From the NCBI GenBank assembly GCA_002840405.1, contig PHAR01000009.1, forward strand, positions 211,442-275,441: a stretch of DNA of 64,000 bases, given 5' to 3'. Shown piece by piece: positions 51,584 to 61,355 of the stretch (within the stretch, counting starts at the first letter, position 1; the number at the start of each line of letters is the position of its first letter). The position numbers and the translations under genes were made by a program. The notes below the pieces were generated by a model. The model saw only the letters and a list, made by a program, of their open reading frames with translations, searched no databases and was not told the origin of the DNA. The stretch is from Deltaproteobacteria bacterium HGW-Deltaproteobacteria-8 (GTDB lineage: Bacteria; Desulfobacterota; Desulfovibrionia; Desulfovibrionales; Desulfovibrionaceae).

Positions 51584-53122
51584 CTAATTGTTGACCGGTT
51601 CGGCAGGGACAACAACGGCGGCCACCGCAGCAGGCGCGGGCATTGCCGCCACCTTCTGCTCCACCGTGTTGCGCTGCTTGAAGTCGCCCACGAGCTTCTC
51701 AACGGAAGGATCGATGAGCTTGAAAAAGACCCCCGGCGCCAGGCCGATGTAGAACACAAAGGCCGCCGGAATGAGCAGGTAGGCCCATTCGCGGGTGTTC
51801 AGGTCAGGCCAGGTCTTGGCGCTGCTCGGCTGGCCCCAGGCCATCTTGAGCGACACGCGGAACATGTACGCCGCGCCCAGCAGCGCGCCAGGCACCAGGA
51901 AGGCGCCGATGAACGGGCTCTTCTGGAAGGCGCCGGTGAAGACCAGCATCTCGCCCACGAACCCGTTGGTGCCGGGGAAACCGAAGCTGGCCAGGGCATA
52001 CAGGCCCCAGAAGCCCATGAAGGCCGGCAGGTACTTGCCCAGGCCCATATTGTCGCTGATCTGACGGCTGTGGCTGCGTTCATACACCGCGCCGATCATC
52101 ATAAACAGCGCGCCGGTGATGATGCCGTGATTGAGCATCTGGAACAGCGCGCCTTCGGTGCCACGCACGTTGAACAGGAAGATGCCGAGCGTCACGAAGC
52201 CCATGTGGCCCACCGAGGAGTACGCGACCAGCTTCTTGATGTCCTCCTGGCCGAGGGCGATGGCCCCGCCGTAGAGGATGCTGGCGATGGACACGGCGAT
52301 CATGAGCGGCGCGAAGTACTCACTGGCCTGCGGGGTCAGCGGCAGGCAGAAGCGCAGGAAGCCGTAGGTGCCCATCTTGAGCAGCACCGCAGCCAGGACC
52401 ACCGAGCCGGCCGAGGGCGCCTGCACGTGGGCTGCCGGAAGCCAGGTGTGGAACGGGAACATGGGCACCTTGATGGCGAAGGCAAGCGCCATGGCCAGGA
52501 AAGCCCAGAACTGGAAGTTGAAGGTGAAGGGGTACTGCATCAGCTCCGGGATGGAGAAGGTGCCACCGGTGATGCGGAAGGCCACGATGGCGGCCAGGAG
52601 CAGCGTGCTTCCGGCCAGCGTGTACAGGAAGAACTTGAGCGAGGCGTACCGGCGCTGGTCGCCGCCCCAGACCGCGATGAGCAGGTACATGGGGATGAGC
52701 ATGGCCTCCCAGAAGACGTAGAAGAGCACGAAGTCCAGCGCCGCGAACACGCCCACGCAGGCCGCTGTCATGAACAACAGGCAGAAGTGGAACTCTTTCA
52801 CGCGCTTGCTGATGTAGGTCCAGGAGCACATGACGCACAGCGGCAGGATGGCCAGCGTCAAAAGGACCATGAGGTAGCTGATGCCGTCCACAGCGAGGTG
52901 GTATTCCAGCCCCCACTGCGGCACCCAGTGCGCGCGCTCCACGAACTGCCATTCGGCGTTGTGTTTGAAGGTCAGGAGCGGGATGGCCACGATCAGCTCC
53001 AGGATGGACGCTCCCATTGTATAGGCGCGCGCAACCTGGGGGCTTTTGATGAAGAAAAGCCCCGCTGCGGCCAAAAGCGGAAAAACGATCAGTGTCGTTA
53101 AAACTGGGTATCCGAATTCCAA
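51584..53122 (-). CDS. nuoM: Complex I proton-channel subunit M
   Basis: 512 aa starting at TTG 53122 (LEFGYPVLTTLIVFPLLAAA), with GGAG upstream; no ATG is suitably placed. Antiporter motifs include FYVFWEAMLIPMYLLIAVWG (channel Glu), IKVPMFPFHTWLPAAHVQAP and GTNGFVGEMLVF. The C-terminal tail is Ala/Val/Pro-rich. It lies between the L-like gene and nuoN. Confidence 0.95.
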   Translation of the reverse strand: MEFGYPVLTTLIVFPLLAAAGLFFIKSPQVARAYTMGASILELIVAIPLLTFKHNAEWQFVERAHWVPQWGLEYHLAVDGISYLMVLLTLAILPLCVMCSWTYISKRVKEFHFCLLFMTAACVGVFAALDFVLFYVFWEAMLIPMYLLIAVWGGDQRRYASLKFFLYTLAGSTLLLAAIVAFRITGGTFSIPELMQYPFTFNFQFWAFLAMALAFAIKVPMFPFHTWLPAAHVQAPSAGSVVLAAVLLKMGTYGFLRFCLPLTPQASEYFAPLMIAVSIASILYGGAIALGQEDIKKLVAYSSVGHMGFVTLGIFLFNVRGTEGALFQMLNHGIITGALFMMIGAVYERSHSRQISDNMGLGKYLPAFMGFWGLYALASFGFPGTNGFVGEMLVFTGAFQKSPFIGAFLVPGALLGAAYMFRVSLKMAWGQPSSAKTWPDLNTREWAYLLIPAAFVFYIGLAPGVFFKLIDPSVEKLVGDFKQRNTVEQKVAAMPAPAAVAAVVVPAEPVNN

Positions 53123-53150
53123 GGCTCGCTCTCCGTCTCGCTTTCGAGGT

Positions 53151-54935
53151 TTAGGCGAAATACCAGACCGCCGCGAACACGCACAGGGCCAAAGTCGCCG
53201 CCAATCCCAGGTAATCCTGGAGTCTTCCGGTCTGAACCTTGGCGCCAAGCGCGCCCACGTTCTGGACCGTGTACGCCGAGCCATCCACCACGGTGTCTAT
53301 TCCCTTGGTGTCGAACCAGACCGTACCGCGCGCCAAGGTTAACAGGCCGCTCAGACCAACGGCGCGATAGGCCTCGGTCCAGCGGTCATCAATCCAGGCC
53401 AGGGGCTTCGAGACCAGGGCCAGAACGCCCCGGCCGATGAGCCGGTAAAAGAAGTCCACATCCAGGTTGGTCTTGGCGTGCGGGGTAATGATGTTGCGCA
53501 TGAAGTAGAAGGCCAGCCCGGAGAAGCCGAGCAGCAGCAGCGACTGCAGCACATGCCAGGTGGTCCAGGGGTGGTACACATGCTCCATCTCAAAGGGCAG
53601 GTAGCGGTACAGCATGTCCGGATACAGACCCTGGGCGATGCACAGCGCCGCGCCCATGGCCATGCCGACGTACATATTCGTCGGGATGGGCTTGAGCTCC
53701 ATCTTGTCGTTGGCAGGCTTGGCCCAGAAGGCGAAGTACGGCAGCTTGATGCCCACAGAGACGAACGTGCCCACCGCCGCGATCTCCATGCCGATGGCCA
53801 GCCAGGTGCGATGCGCCTCGGCCGCGCCGACGATGGTCATGGTCTTGGAGATGAAGCCGTTAAAGAGCGGCATGCCCGAGATGGAGAGGGCCGCCACCAT
53901 GTAGAACACCATGACCCAGGGCATGCGCTGCACCAGGCCGCCCAGCTTGTCCAGCTTGGTGGTGCCGGCGGCGTAGAGGATGCAGCCCGTGCCCATGAAG
54001 AGCAGGCCCTTGTACAATATGTGCGCGTAGGCGTGGGCCACCGCGCCGTTCATGGTCATGGCCGTGCCGATGCCGATGCCGGCCACCATGTAGCCGACCT
54101 GGGAAACGATGTGGTAGGACAAAATGCGCCGGGCGTTGTTCTCGATGCACGCGTAGAGCACGCCGTAGACACACATGACGGTTCCGGCGATGGCCAGGGC
54201 CTCGACCCCGTGGAAGCCGCGCAGGAGCACGTAGACAGCGGTCTTGGTGGTGAAGGCGCACATGAACACCGAGCCGGTGACCGTGCCTTCGGGGTAGGCA
54301 TCGGGCAGCCAGGCGTGCAGGGGCACCACCGCCGCGTTGACGCAGAAGCCGAGCAGGATCATCCAGTCGTAGACCATCATGTGCGCGGGCGCCACGGCGT
54401 CAAAGGTGAAGTTGCCCACGGCCTTGTAGCGCAGGAGCAGGCCGATCAAGAGGAACAGGCCGCCGATGGTGTGGTACATGAAGTACCTGAAGCCCGCCTT
54501 GGTCGAGATCGGGTTCCTGGCCAGCCAGATCAGGAAGGTCGAGCCGATGCTCATGAACTCCCAGAAGATGAAGAGCGTCAGGAAGTCCGCCGCGAAGGTG
54601 CAGCCAAAGGCGCCGCCCACATAGACGCAGGCCATGATGTGCTGGAGCTTGTCATCCACGTGCATGGCGTAGACCATGCCGATGAGGCTCATGACGGCGA
54701 AGACCTGGGCGAAGATCAGCGAGAGCTTGTCCACCCGGCCGAAATGCAGGACCTGGCCCAGGTAGTTGAGCTCGCCGTAGTTGCCAGGGGCCACGGTCAT
54801 GACGCTCCAGATGGCGATGATCGAGGGAACGACCAGAAGCCATTTCCAGGCCTTGCCGCTCAAAAACGGCAAGATCAGCGCCAGGGCGAAGAAGCCCACA
54901 CTTGGGTGGACGAAGAAGTTAGCTGTTGCGCTCAT
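53151..54935 (-). CDS. nuoL: NuoL-like proton-channel subunit
   Basis: 594 aa from ATG 54935, with GGAG nine bases upstream; an ATG nine bases earlier has no spacing. Antiporter core: FLTLFIFWEFMSIGSTFLIW, VVPLHAWLPDAYPEGTVTGS and LFNGFISKTM. The extended C-terminal region (FDTKGIDTVVDGSAYTVQNV ... QTGRLQDYLGLA) matches the NuoL lateral-helix end, although the core is also close to MrpD. It overlaps the preceding small membrane protein gene by 17 bases. Confidence 0.85.
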   Translation of the reverse strand: MSATANFFVHPSVGFFALALILPFLSGKAWKWLLVVPSIIAIWSVMTVAPGNYGELNYLGQVLHFGRVDKLSLIFAQVFAVMSLIGMVYAMHVDDKLQHIMACVYVGGAFGCTFAADFLTLFIFWEFMSIGSTFLIWLARNPISTKAGFRYFMYHTIGGLFLLIGLLLRYKAVGNFTFDAVAPAHMMVYDWMILLGFCVNAAVVPLHAWLPDAYPEGTVTGSVFMCAFTTKTAVYVLLRGFHGVEALAIAGTVMCVYGVLYACIENNARRILSYHIVSQVGYMVAGIGIGTAMTMNGAVAHAYAHILYKGLLFMGTGCILYAAGTTKLDKLGGLVQRMPWVMVFYMVAALSISGMPLFNGFISKTMTIVGAAEAHRTWLAIGMEIAAVGTFVSVGIKLPYFAFWAKPANDKMELKPIPTNMYVGMAMGAALCIAQGLYPDMLYRYLPFEMEHVYHPWTTWHVLQSLLLLGFSGLAFYFMRNIITPHAKTNLDVDFFYRLIGRGVLALVSKPLAWIDDRWTEAYRAVGLSGLLTLARGTVWFDTKGIDTVVDGSAYTVQNVGALGAKVQTGRLQDYLGLAATLALCVFAAVWYFA

Positions 54936-55179
54936 AGTAGTCATCTCCGCGGCTGATCATGGGCTGGACGATCTTTTTCATGATGATGACCATGGCCAGT
55001 CCTCCGATGAGGCCGAACACGGCCCAGAACCCGGCATAGGCGTCGTAGACGAACTCCGCCTCGTGCGGCCGGATGAACACGTTGGCCACGACAAGTCCGG
55101 CCAGGGCCAGGAAGAACAGGACGCCGATGACGCCCCGCCAGGCCCGCAACTGTGTAAGCAACATCCCGAACAAGCTCAT
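54919..55179 (-). CDS. Small two-helix membrane protein in the complex I operon
   Basis: 86 aa from ATG 55179; a longer start at 55215 overlaps the upstream gene more. Two hydrophobic helices (VIGVLFFLALAGLVVANVFI and AVFGLIGGLAMVIIMKKIV) and a charged end RGDDYYERNS. It is not a standard Nuo subunit. Its position between the MrpD-like and NuoL-like genes suggests an accessory subunit of this complex. Confidence 0.72.
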   Translation of the reverse strand: MSLFGMLLTQLRAWRGVIGVLFFLALAGLVVANVFIRPHEAEFVYDAYAGFWAVFGLIGGLAMVIIMKKIVQPMISRGDDYYERNS

Positions 55180-55189
55180 AACTGGCCCC

Positions 55190-56686
55190 CTAGAACTTGC
55201 CAAAGATTCGGACAAAATCCATGAACAGGGCGGGATACAGGCCCAGAATCACGGAGATGAGTCCAGTGGTGCACAGCGGGATCACCATGGTCAGCGGCGC
55301 TTCCTTGTAGTGGTGGAAGTGCGGATCTGGCAGCGGCTCCTTGAAGAAGGCGCGGTAGATCACCGGCAGGAAGTAGCCCGCGTTGAGTGCAGTGGAGAGC
55401 ATGAAGGCCAGGAAGATGGTGATCTGCCCGGCCTGAAGCGCGCCGTTGACGATGTACCATTTGCTGACGAAGCCGCAGACCGGCGGCATGCCGATCATGG
55501 ACAGCGAGGCGACGGCGAAGGCCCCGAAGGTCCAGGGCATCTTGCGGCCCAGGCCGTCCATGAGGCTGATCTTCTTCAGGTGCGTGGCCACGTAGATGGC
55601 GCCGGCCGCGAAGAAGAGGGTGATCTTGGAGAAGGCGTGGTGCGCGATGTGGGCCATGCCGCCCTGCACCGCCATGGGTGTCAGAAGCGCCACGCCGCAG
55701 ACGATGTAGGACAGCTGGGCGACCGTGGAGTAGGCCAGCCGCGCCTTGAGGTCGTCCTTGGTGAGCGCGATGAAGCTGGCCACGGTCAGCGTGAAGGCCG
55801 CCACCATGGCCGTGGGGATGCCCAGGTTCAACTTGTCGAGAACCTCCACGCCGAAGCCGGAGAGCATGATGCGGCAGACGCAGAACACGCCCGCCTTGAC
55901 CACCGCCACCGCGTGCAGCAAGGCGGAGACCGGCGTGGGCGCGACCATGGCCGAGGGCAGCCAGTTGTGGAAGGGCATGAGCGCGGCCTTGCCGATGCCC
56001 GCGATGTACAAGACGTAGGTGACGGTCACGGCCACGGGGTGCGCGGCGACCACATCAGGCGGGAACATGCCCGTGACCACGTCGCCCAAGTGGAAGTCCA
56101 GCGTGCCGAGGAGCACGTAGGTCATGACCATGGCGGGCAAGAGGAACAGCTTCGAGGTGCCCATGAGGTAGACGATGTACTTGCGCGCGCCGGAGAAGCC
56201 TTCGGTGTCCTGGTGGTGGGCGACCAGCGGATACGTGAACACGGTGATGACCTCGTAGAAGAGGTACAGCGTGAACACGTTGGCGGAGAGCGCCACGCCC
56301 TCGGCGCCGAAGATGGCCACCGCGAAGCAGACGTAGTAGCGCGTCTGGGCGTGCTCATTCAGGCTGCGCATGTAGCCGACGTTGTAGCTGGTGGCGAACA
56401 TCCACAAGAAGGAGGCCACCAGGCCGAAGATGAGCGACAGCCCGTCGGCGCAGAAGGTCACCGTGATGCCGGGCATGATGTGGAACAGGGTGTACTTCCA
56501 GATGTTGCCCGCCAGCACCTGGGGCGCCAGAGACAGCACGGAGAAGAAGGTAAGCCCGCCAGCCACGAAGGAGACTCCCTCGCGCTTGTTCGGATCATTC
56601 CGGTAGAGCCAGATGAAAAGCGGCGCCACCAGGGTGATCGCGATGGGCAGGAGCACTCGTGCGCTTTCTATGATCCCGGTCGTCAT
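55190..56686 (-). CDS. Extra MrpD-like antiporter subunit of complex I
   Basis: 498 aa, about 14 membrane helices. FTLYLFYEVITVFTYPLVAH (channel Glu), GKAALMPFHNWLPSAMVAPT (channel Lys) and MPPVCGFVSKWYIV are typical of MrpD/NuoL/M/N proteins. It lacks the NuoL C-terminal lateral helix. It sits directly after nuoK where nuoL normally is, so the operon encodes four channel-type subunits rather than three. Confidence 0.88.
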   Translation of the reverse strand: MTTGIIESARVLLPIAITLVAPLFIWLYRNDPNKREGVSFVAGGLTFFSVLSLAPQVLAGNIWKYTLFHIMPGITVTFCADGLSLIFGLVASFLWMFATSYNVGYMRSLNEHAQTRYYVCFAVAIFGAEGVALSANVFTLYLFYEVITVFTYPLVAHHQDTEGFSGARKYIVYLMGTSKLFLLPAMVMTYVLLGTLDFHLGDVVTGMFPPDVVAAHPVAVTVTYVLYIAGIGKAALMPFHNWLPSAMVAPTPVSALLHAVAVVKAGVFCVCRIMLSGFGVEVLDKLNLGIPTAMVAAFTLTVASFIALTKDDLKARLAYSTVAQLSYIVCGVALLTPMAVQGGMAHIAHHAFSKITLFFAAGAIYVATHLKKISLMDGLGRKMPWTFGAFAVASLSMIGMPPVCGFVSKWYIVNGALQAGQITIFLAFMLSTALNAGYFLPVIYRAFFKEPLPDPHFHHYKEAPLTMVIPLCTTGLISVILGLYPALFMDFVRIFGKF

Positions 56687-56690
56687 GGCG

Positions 56691-56999
56691 CTATCCCTTC
56701 AGAGTCGAAATGACGCTGGTTTTGGTGGTGCCGAAACGTCTGGCGATGACCACGATGATGGCCAGGACCAGGGTCGCCTCCGCCGCGGCAAGACCCATGA
56801 CGAACAAGGTGCCCAGCTGCCCCAACATGGCGTTGGCCGGGGTGAGCTGGCTGGCCGCCACGATGGACAGGCCGGCACCGTTGAGCATGAGTTCCACGCT
56901 GATGAGCATGCCCACCAGGCTTCTGCGCTGGGAAATTCCAAAAAGCCCCGCCATGAGCAGGATCAGGGCCACCAGTTGATAGAGCGTAAGCGCGCTCAT
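56691..56999 (-). CDS. nuoK: Complex I subunit K
   Basis: 102 aa, three helices. GMLISVELMLNGAGLSIVAA carries the conserved membrane Glu, and GLAAAEATLVLAIIVVIARR the second. It overlaps nuoJ by four bases. Confidence 0.95.
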   Translation of the reverse strand: MSALTLYQLVALILLMAGLFGISQRRSLVGMLISVELMLNGAGLSIVAASQLTPANAMLGQLGTLFVMGLAAAEATLVLAIIVVIARRFGTTKTSVISTLKG

Positions 57000-57505
57000 T
57001 TGCCGTTCCTCCTCTCCCAGGCCAGGAGCACAGCCCCGGCCATGGACACCAAAAGCACCACCGAAATCAGCTCAAAGGCCAGGCCGTACGGGCCAAGCAG
57101 CCCCAGGCCCAGCTTTTCGATGGACACCTCCACCGGCACGCCCGTGGTGGCAAGCGGCCGGGTCAAAACCAACCAGCCCAGGATTCCGCCCACGGACAGC
57201 ACAGCGGTCAGGGCCAGGAGGTTCTGGCGCAGGGGCGCGCTCGCGGCCTCCTCGCCCCCGGCGTCGGCGCGGGTGAGCATGATGGCGAAGAAGATGAGCA
57301 CGCAGACCGCGCCCACGTAGATGAGGATCTGCATCAAGGCCATGAACTGGGCGTTGAGCAGCATGTACATGCCCGCGACGCCCAGCAGCGTGGCGATGAG
57401 GCCCACCATGGCCCGGACCAGACTCTTGGCCCCGACGGCCACGAGACTTCCGCCCAGGATGATGAGCGTGTAGAAGCCGAACACGATTTTTGCCATGTTT
57501 TCCAT
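56996..57505 (-). CDS. nuoJ: Complex I subunit J
   Basis: 169 aa from ATG 57505, one base beyond the nuoI stop. Five helices; FMALMQILIYVGAVCVLIFF with the conserved Tyr, then MLTRADAGGE. It lies between nuoI and nuoK in the normal order. Confidence 0.94.
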   Translation of the reverse strand: MENMAKIVFGFYTLIILGGSLVAVGAKSLVRAMVGLIATLLGVAGMYMLLNAQFMALMQILIYVGAVCVLIFFAIMLTRADAGGEEAASAPLRQNLLALTAVLSVGGILGWLVLTRPLATTGVPVEVSIEKLGLGLLGPYGLAFELISVVLLVSMAGAVLLAWERRNGK

Positions 57506-57506
57506 G

Positions 57507-58064
57507 CTAGGCCTCGCTCTCTGCGGTCTCGGGGGCGACGGACGCGTCCACGCCCTCAAGCCCGGCCTGGTTCTTCAAAACCTGCACCAGGTCGAAGTGG
57601 AAATCCTCGCGGCTGTAGCCCGCCAGGTACGTGCTCCCCGTGAACGCCAGCGCGCCCACCGGGCAGTTCTCCATGCAGGTGCCGCACAGGCTGCACAGGG
57701 TGTAGTCGTAGAGGAACTGTTCCGGGTCCTTGGGGGTCTTGTCCTTGGGCTTTTCACCCTTTGCCTTGGCCTCGGCCTCGGCCTGGGCCTGCTCCGGGGT
57801 GGGCTTGGGGACCTTGCGCTTGACCACGGTCAGGCAGTTGCTCGGGCAGGCCAGGGCGCACATGCCGCAGGAGATGCACTTGGGCTTGCCGGGCGCTTTC
57901 GCGCTCACCAGCTCCAGGTGTCCCTTGTAGCTGGCGATGTTGGACACAGCCTTCCAGGGGTAGCGCACCGTCACCTGGGGATCCAGGAAGTACTTCTTGG
58001 TCACCCGCAGGCCGACCATGAGGCTCCACAGGTCGGACACGGTATTCAGGGCTTCTTTTATCAT
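57507..58064 (-). CDS. nuoI: Complex I iron-sulfur subunit I
   Basis: 185 aa. Two [4Fe-4S] motifs, CISCGMCALACPSNCL and CSLCGTCMENCPVGAL. An insertion of about 35 residues rich in Lys/Glu/Ala/Pro (KPTPEQAQAEAEAKAKGEK and following) separates the two halves, unlike standard NuoI. A short acidic C-terminal tail follows. It passes electrons toward NuoB. Confidence 0.94.
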   Translation of the reverse strand: MIKEALNTVSDLWSLMVGLRVTKKYFLDPQVTVRYPWKAVSNIASYKGHLELVSAKAPGKPKCISCGMCALACPSNCLTVVKRKVPKPTPEQAQAEAEAKAKGEKPKDKTPKDPEQFLYDYTLCSLCGTCMENCPVGALAFTGSTYLAGYSREDFHFDLVQVLKNQAGLEGVDASVAPETAESEA

Positions 58065-58080
58065 ACCTTACACCACCGTC

Positions 58081-59061
58081 TTAGGCGAACTGGGCCAGCT
58101 TCACGAAGAAGGCCGTCAGCAGCAGGTTGGCCACGGCCAGGGGCAAGAGCCACTTCCAGTTGATCACCAGGAGCTGGTCGAAGCGCACGCGGGGATACGT
58201 CCAGCGCACGAAGACCATGAGCAGCATGAGAGCCGAAACCTTGAGCACGAACCACACCGGCCCGGGCAGCACCGGCCCGTGCCAGCCGCCCAGGAACAGG
58301 GCCGTGGCCACGGAGCAGACAACCACCATGTTGGCGTACTCCGCCAGGAAGAAGAGGCCGAAGCCCATGCCCGAGTATTCCGTGTGGAACCCGGCGGTGA
58401 GCTCGCTTTCGGCCTCGGGCAGGTCAAAGGGGGCGCGGTTGGTCTCGCCCAGGGCGCTGACGATGTAGATGAGGAAGGCCAGCGGCTGGGTCATGATGTT
58501 CCAGTTCCAGGGCCAGGTGCCCTGCAGCTTGACCACATGGGCCAGGTCCAGGCTGCCGGCCACGAAGCTGACGGCCAGCACGGACAGAAGCAGCGGGATC
58601 TCGTAGGCCACGGCCTGGGCCACGCCGCGCGCGGCGCCGAGCAGGCCATACTTGTTGTTGGAGGCCCAGCCCGCCAGCAGCACCGAGAGCACCGCCAGGC
58701 CAGAGAAGGCCAGGATCAGGAGCAGGCCCAGGTTGACGTCCAGGGTCTGGAGGCCGTCGCCCACGGGCAGCGGCAGGAACAGCAGCAGCACCGGCAGGAA
58801 GGCCAGCACCGGGGCCAGCCAGAACAGGATCGGGTCCGCGCCCTTGGGCATGAACAGCTGCTTGCCCACAAGCTTGAGGGCGTCGCACAGGGGCTGGATC
58901 AGGCCGTTGGGGCCGACCTCATAGGGGCCGGGACGGCGCTGGATGTGGCCCGCAACCTTGCGTTCCACCCAGACCATGACCAGGCCGATCAAGCCCACGC
59001 TGACGGCGATGGCCACCAGGCCGATGATGATGCGTAACAACTCTGCAGGTATGGCGTTCAT
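58081..59061 (-). CDS. nuoH: Complex I subunit H (quinone channel)
   Basis: 326 aa, eight helices. VWVERKVAGHIQRRPGPYEV and the quinone-site loop GETNRAPFDLPEAESELTAG are intact. It lies eight bases after nuoD. Confidence 0.96.
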   Translation of the reverse strand: MNAIPAELLRIIIGLVAIAVSVGLIGLVMVWVERKVAGHIQRRPGPYEVGPNGLIQPLCDALKLVGKQLFMPKGADPILFWLAPVLAFLPVLLLFLPLPVGDGLQTLDVNLGLLLILAFSGLAVLSVLLAGWASNNKYGLLGAARGVAQAVAYEIPLLLSVLAVSFVAGSLDLAHVVKLQGTWPWNWNIMTQPLAFLIYIVSALGETNRAPFDLPEAESELTAGFHTEYSGMGFGLFFLAEYANMVVVCSVATALFLGGWHGPVLPGPVWFVLKVSALMLLMVFVRWTYPRVRFDQLLVINWKWLLPLAVANLLLTAFFVKLAQFA

Positions 59062-59069
59062 TACTTCTC

Positions 59070-60236
59070 CTACCTGTCGATTTCCGGGATGATCAGGTCG
59101 AGGCTGCCCAGGATGGCCACGGCGTCGGCCAGGATGGTGCCCTGGGAGACCTCTGCGAAGAGGCTCAAGTTGCAGAAGCCCGGCGCGCGGAGCTTGGTGC
59201 GGTAGATGTTCTTCCCGCCGTCGCTGACCACGTACGCGCCGATCTTGCCGCGCGCGCCCTCCACCGCGAAGTAGGTCTCGCCCGCCGGCACCTTCCAGGA
59301 AGGCTTGGGCGCGCCCTTCACCAGCACTTCGCCCTCGGGCATCATGTCGAGCGCCTGCTCGATGATCCGCAGGCTCTGCTCCATCTCGATCATGCGCACG
59401 TCATAGCGGCCGCGCGCGTCCTTGAGATCAGAGGTGGGCACCACGAAGTCCAGCTTGGGGTACACCGAGTAGGGCTGGGCGCGGCGCACGTCGTAGTTGA
59501 TGCCCGAACCGCGAGCCACCGGGCCTGTGGCGCCATAGCGGCGGCAGGTGTCCTGCTCGATGGCGCCGATGCCTTCGATGCGCTTTCTCAGGATGATGTT
59601 GTCCGAGACCAGGTCCTTGTACATGGGCAGGCGCGAGCGGAACCAGGGGATGAACTCCTGGATGCGGCGGATGCAGTCCGCGTTCAGGTCCTGGGCCACG
59701 CCGCCGATGCGGTAGTAGCTGTAGGTCAGCCGCGATCCGGTGGGGATCTGCAGGATGTCCAGGACTTTTTCGCGGTCGTCAAAGGCGTACATGATGGGCG
59801 TGAAGGCCCCGAGGTCCAGCAGATACGCGCCCCACCACAAAAGGTGCGAGGCGATGCGGTTGAGTTCGCAGGTGATGACGCGGATGTACTCGGCCCGTTC
59901 CGGAACCTCGATGCCGCCAAGCTTCTCCGCCGCGCCCACAAAGGCCCAGTTCCAGCCGAGCGCGTGGCCGTAGTCCACCCGGCCCATGTTGGGGATGAAC
60001 TGCGCCGCGGTCTTCACCTCGGCCATCTTCTCGTGCATGCGGTGCAGGTAGCCGAGAATCGGCTCCGCGCGCATGATGTACTCGCCGTCGAGCTCCACCA
60101 CCACGCGCAGAACGCCGTGCGTGGAGGGGTGCTGCGGCCCCAGGTTCAGGATGAGGTTGCCCTCGCCAGCCGTCTTGGCGAAATTCTGGGTGTAGAAATC
60201 GCCCGCCAGGTGATCGTTGTTTTGATAGGTTGTCAT
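59070..60236 (-). CDS. nuoD: Complex I subunit D (49-kDa homologue)
   Basis: 388 aa. ILNLGPQHPSTHGVLRVVVE at the N terminus, PILGYLHRMHEKMAE with the quinone-site residues, and LRAPGFCNLSLFAEVSQGTI near the end. It is separate from nuoC rather than fused. Confidence 0.97.
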   Translation of the reverse strand: MTTYQNNDHLAGDFYTQNFAKTAGEGNLILNLGPQHPSTHGVLRVVVELDGEYIMRAEPILGYLHRMHEKMAEVKTAAQFIPNMGRVDYGHALGWNWAFVGAAEKLGGIEVPERAEYIRVITCELNRIASHLLWWGAYLLDLGAFTPIMYAFDDREKVLDILQIPTGSRLTYSYYRIGGVAQDLNADCIRRIQEFIPWFRSRLPMYKDLVSDNIILRKRIEGIGAIEQDTCRRYGATGPVARGSGINYDVRRAQPYSVYPKLDFVVPTSDLKDARGRYDVRMIEMEQSLRIIEQALDMMPEGEVLVKGAPKPSWKVPAGETYFAVEGARGKIGAYVVSDGGKNIYRTKLRAPGFCNLSLFAEVSQGTILADAVAILGSLDLIIPEIDR

Positions 60237-60256
60237 AGGCGTGCCGCTGTCCTGGT

Positions 60257-60805
60257 TTATGCCGTGGCCGGCTGGTCGCCGCCGGACTCTTTGACCTCGG
60301 CGGGCGCGTCAGGCGTCATGAGGGTGAAGGCCGGGCTCACAAAGATGACCTCGCCCGCCTCCAGCATGTCCTTGGCCTTGGACCGGGCCTTTTCTCCCTT
60401 GCGCAGGGGGAAGCAGTCGGCCATCTCGGGATCGATCAACAGGGGAATGAAGTTCGGGTTGCCCGTAAAGAGCACGCCGTGGAAGTCCCTGGTCTCGCGC
60501 TCGTGCCATTCCGCGCCCTGGAAGATGCCTGCGATGGACGGCAGCGAAGGCGCGTCGTGGGGCACCAGCACGCGCAGGGTCAGGCGTCCGGGGGTCTCGA
60601 AGTGGTCGAAGTGGTAGACCACCACATAGCCCTCCACGCAATCAACCGCGCAGATGTCTTCGATGAAGTAGTTGGCCTTAAGCAGCCGCTCGGCTGCGCG
60701 CACCAGGGCGCCCGCAGGCAGGAAGGCCTGGAAGGCCTGCCCGGATTTGGCGGCGTCGCATTTGGCCAGGTACAGGGCGCCAAGGCCGGTGAAGAGCGCT
60801 TCCAT
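60257..60805 (-). CDS. nuoC: Complex I subunit C (30-kDa homologue)
   Basis: 182 aa from ATG 60805, one base beyond the nuoB stop. The family signature PSIAGIFQGAEWHERETRDF and GVLFTGNPNFIPLLIDPE are clear. The C-terminal tail is extended and Pro/Ala-rich. Confidence 0.94.
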   Translation of the reverse strand: MEALFTGLGALYLAKCDAAKSGQAFQAFLPAGALVRAAERLLKANYFIEDICAVDCVEGYVVVYHFDHFETPGRLTLRVLVPHDAPSLPSIAGIFQGAEWHERETRDFHGVLFTGNPNFIPLLIDPEMADCFPLRKGEKARSKAKDMLEAGEVIFVSPAFTLMTPDAPAEVKESGGDQPATA

Positions 60806-60806
60806 G

Positions 60807-61355
60807 CTATTTGCCCTCCACATCAAAAGGCCCGTCCACCGGGGGATTGGGCCAGAAACGCTTGCCGCTGATCTTCTCCTGGAGCTTGAACAGGCCTTCC
60901 AGGAGCCCCTCGGGCCGGGGCGGGCAGCCGGGCACGAACACGTCCACCGGGATCAGGTTGTCCACGCCCTCGATGATGCCGTACTGGCCCTTGAACTTGA
61001 AGGGGCCGCCGGAGATGGCGCAGTTGCCCATGGCGATGACCCAGCGCGGGGCGGGCATCTGCTCGTAGAGGCGGATCACGGCGGGGGCCATCTTCTTGGT
61101 CACGGTGCCGGCCACGATCATGATGTCGCTCTGGCGCGGGGAGGGACGGAAAACCTCGGCCCCGAACCGGGCGATGTCCCACCGGGCCATGCCCACGGCC
61201 ATCATCTCAATGGCGCAGCAGGCCAGACCAAAGGTCATGGGCCACAGGGACATGGAGCGGCAGAGGTCGACGATCTGCTTGGCCGGCCCGATGTTCAGGA
61301 TCGGGTCGGCGGTGATGACGTCGGGCTTCTGCGCTACGATACTTTGCGCGGCCAT
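60807..61355 (-). CDS. nuoB: Complex I subunit B (cluster N2)
   Basis: 182 aa from ATG 61355. N2 ligands [17 protein letters not shown] and [11 protein letters not shown] are complete, and [20 protein letters not shown] is typical. The start overlaps the end of nuoA by 22 bases. Confidence 0.97.
   Translation of the reverse strand: MAAQSIVAQKPDVITADPILNIGPAKQIVDLCRSMSLWPMTFGLACCAIEMMAVGMARWDIARFGAEVFRPSPRQSDIMIVAGTVTKKMAPAVIRLYEQMPAPRWVIAMGNCAISGGPFKFKGQYGIIEGVDNLIPVDVFVPGCPPRPEGLLEGLFKLQEKISGKRFWPNPPVDGPFDVEGK

Noticed and set aside
53151-56686. An independent Mrp Na+/H+ antiporter operon
   Set aside because: MrpA, B, C, E, F and G are absent, and both genes lie in tight order inside the nuo operon.
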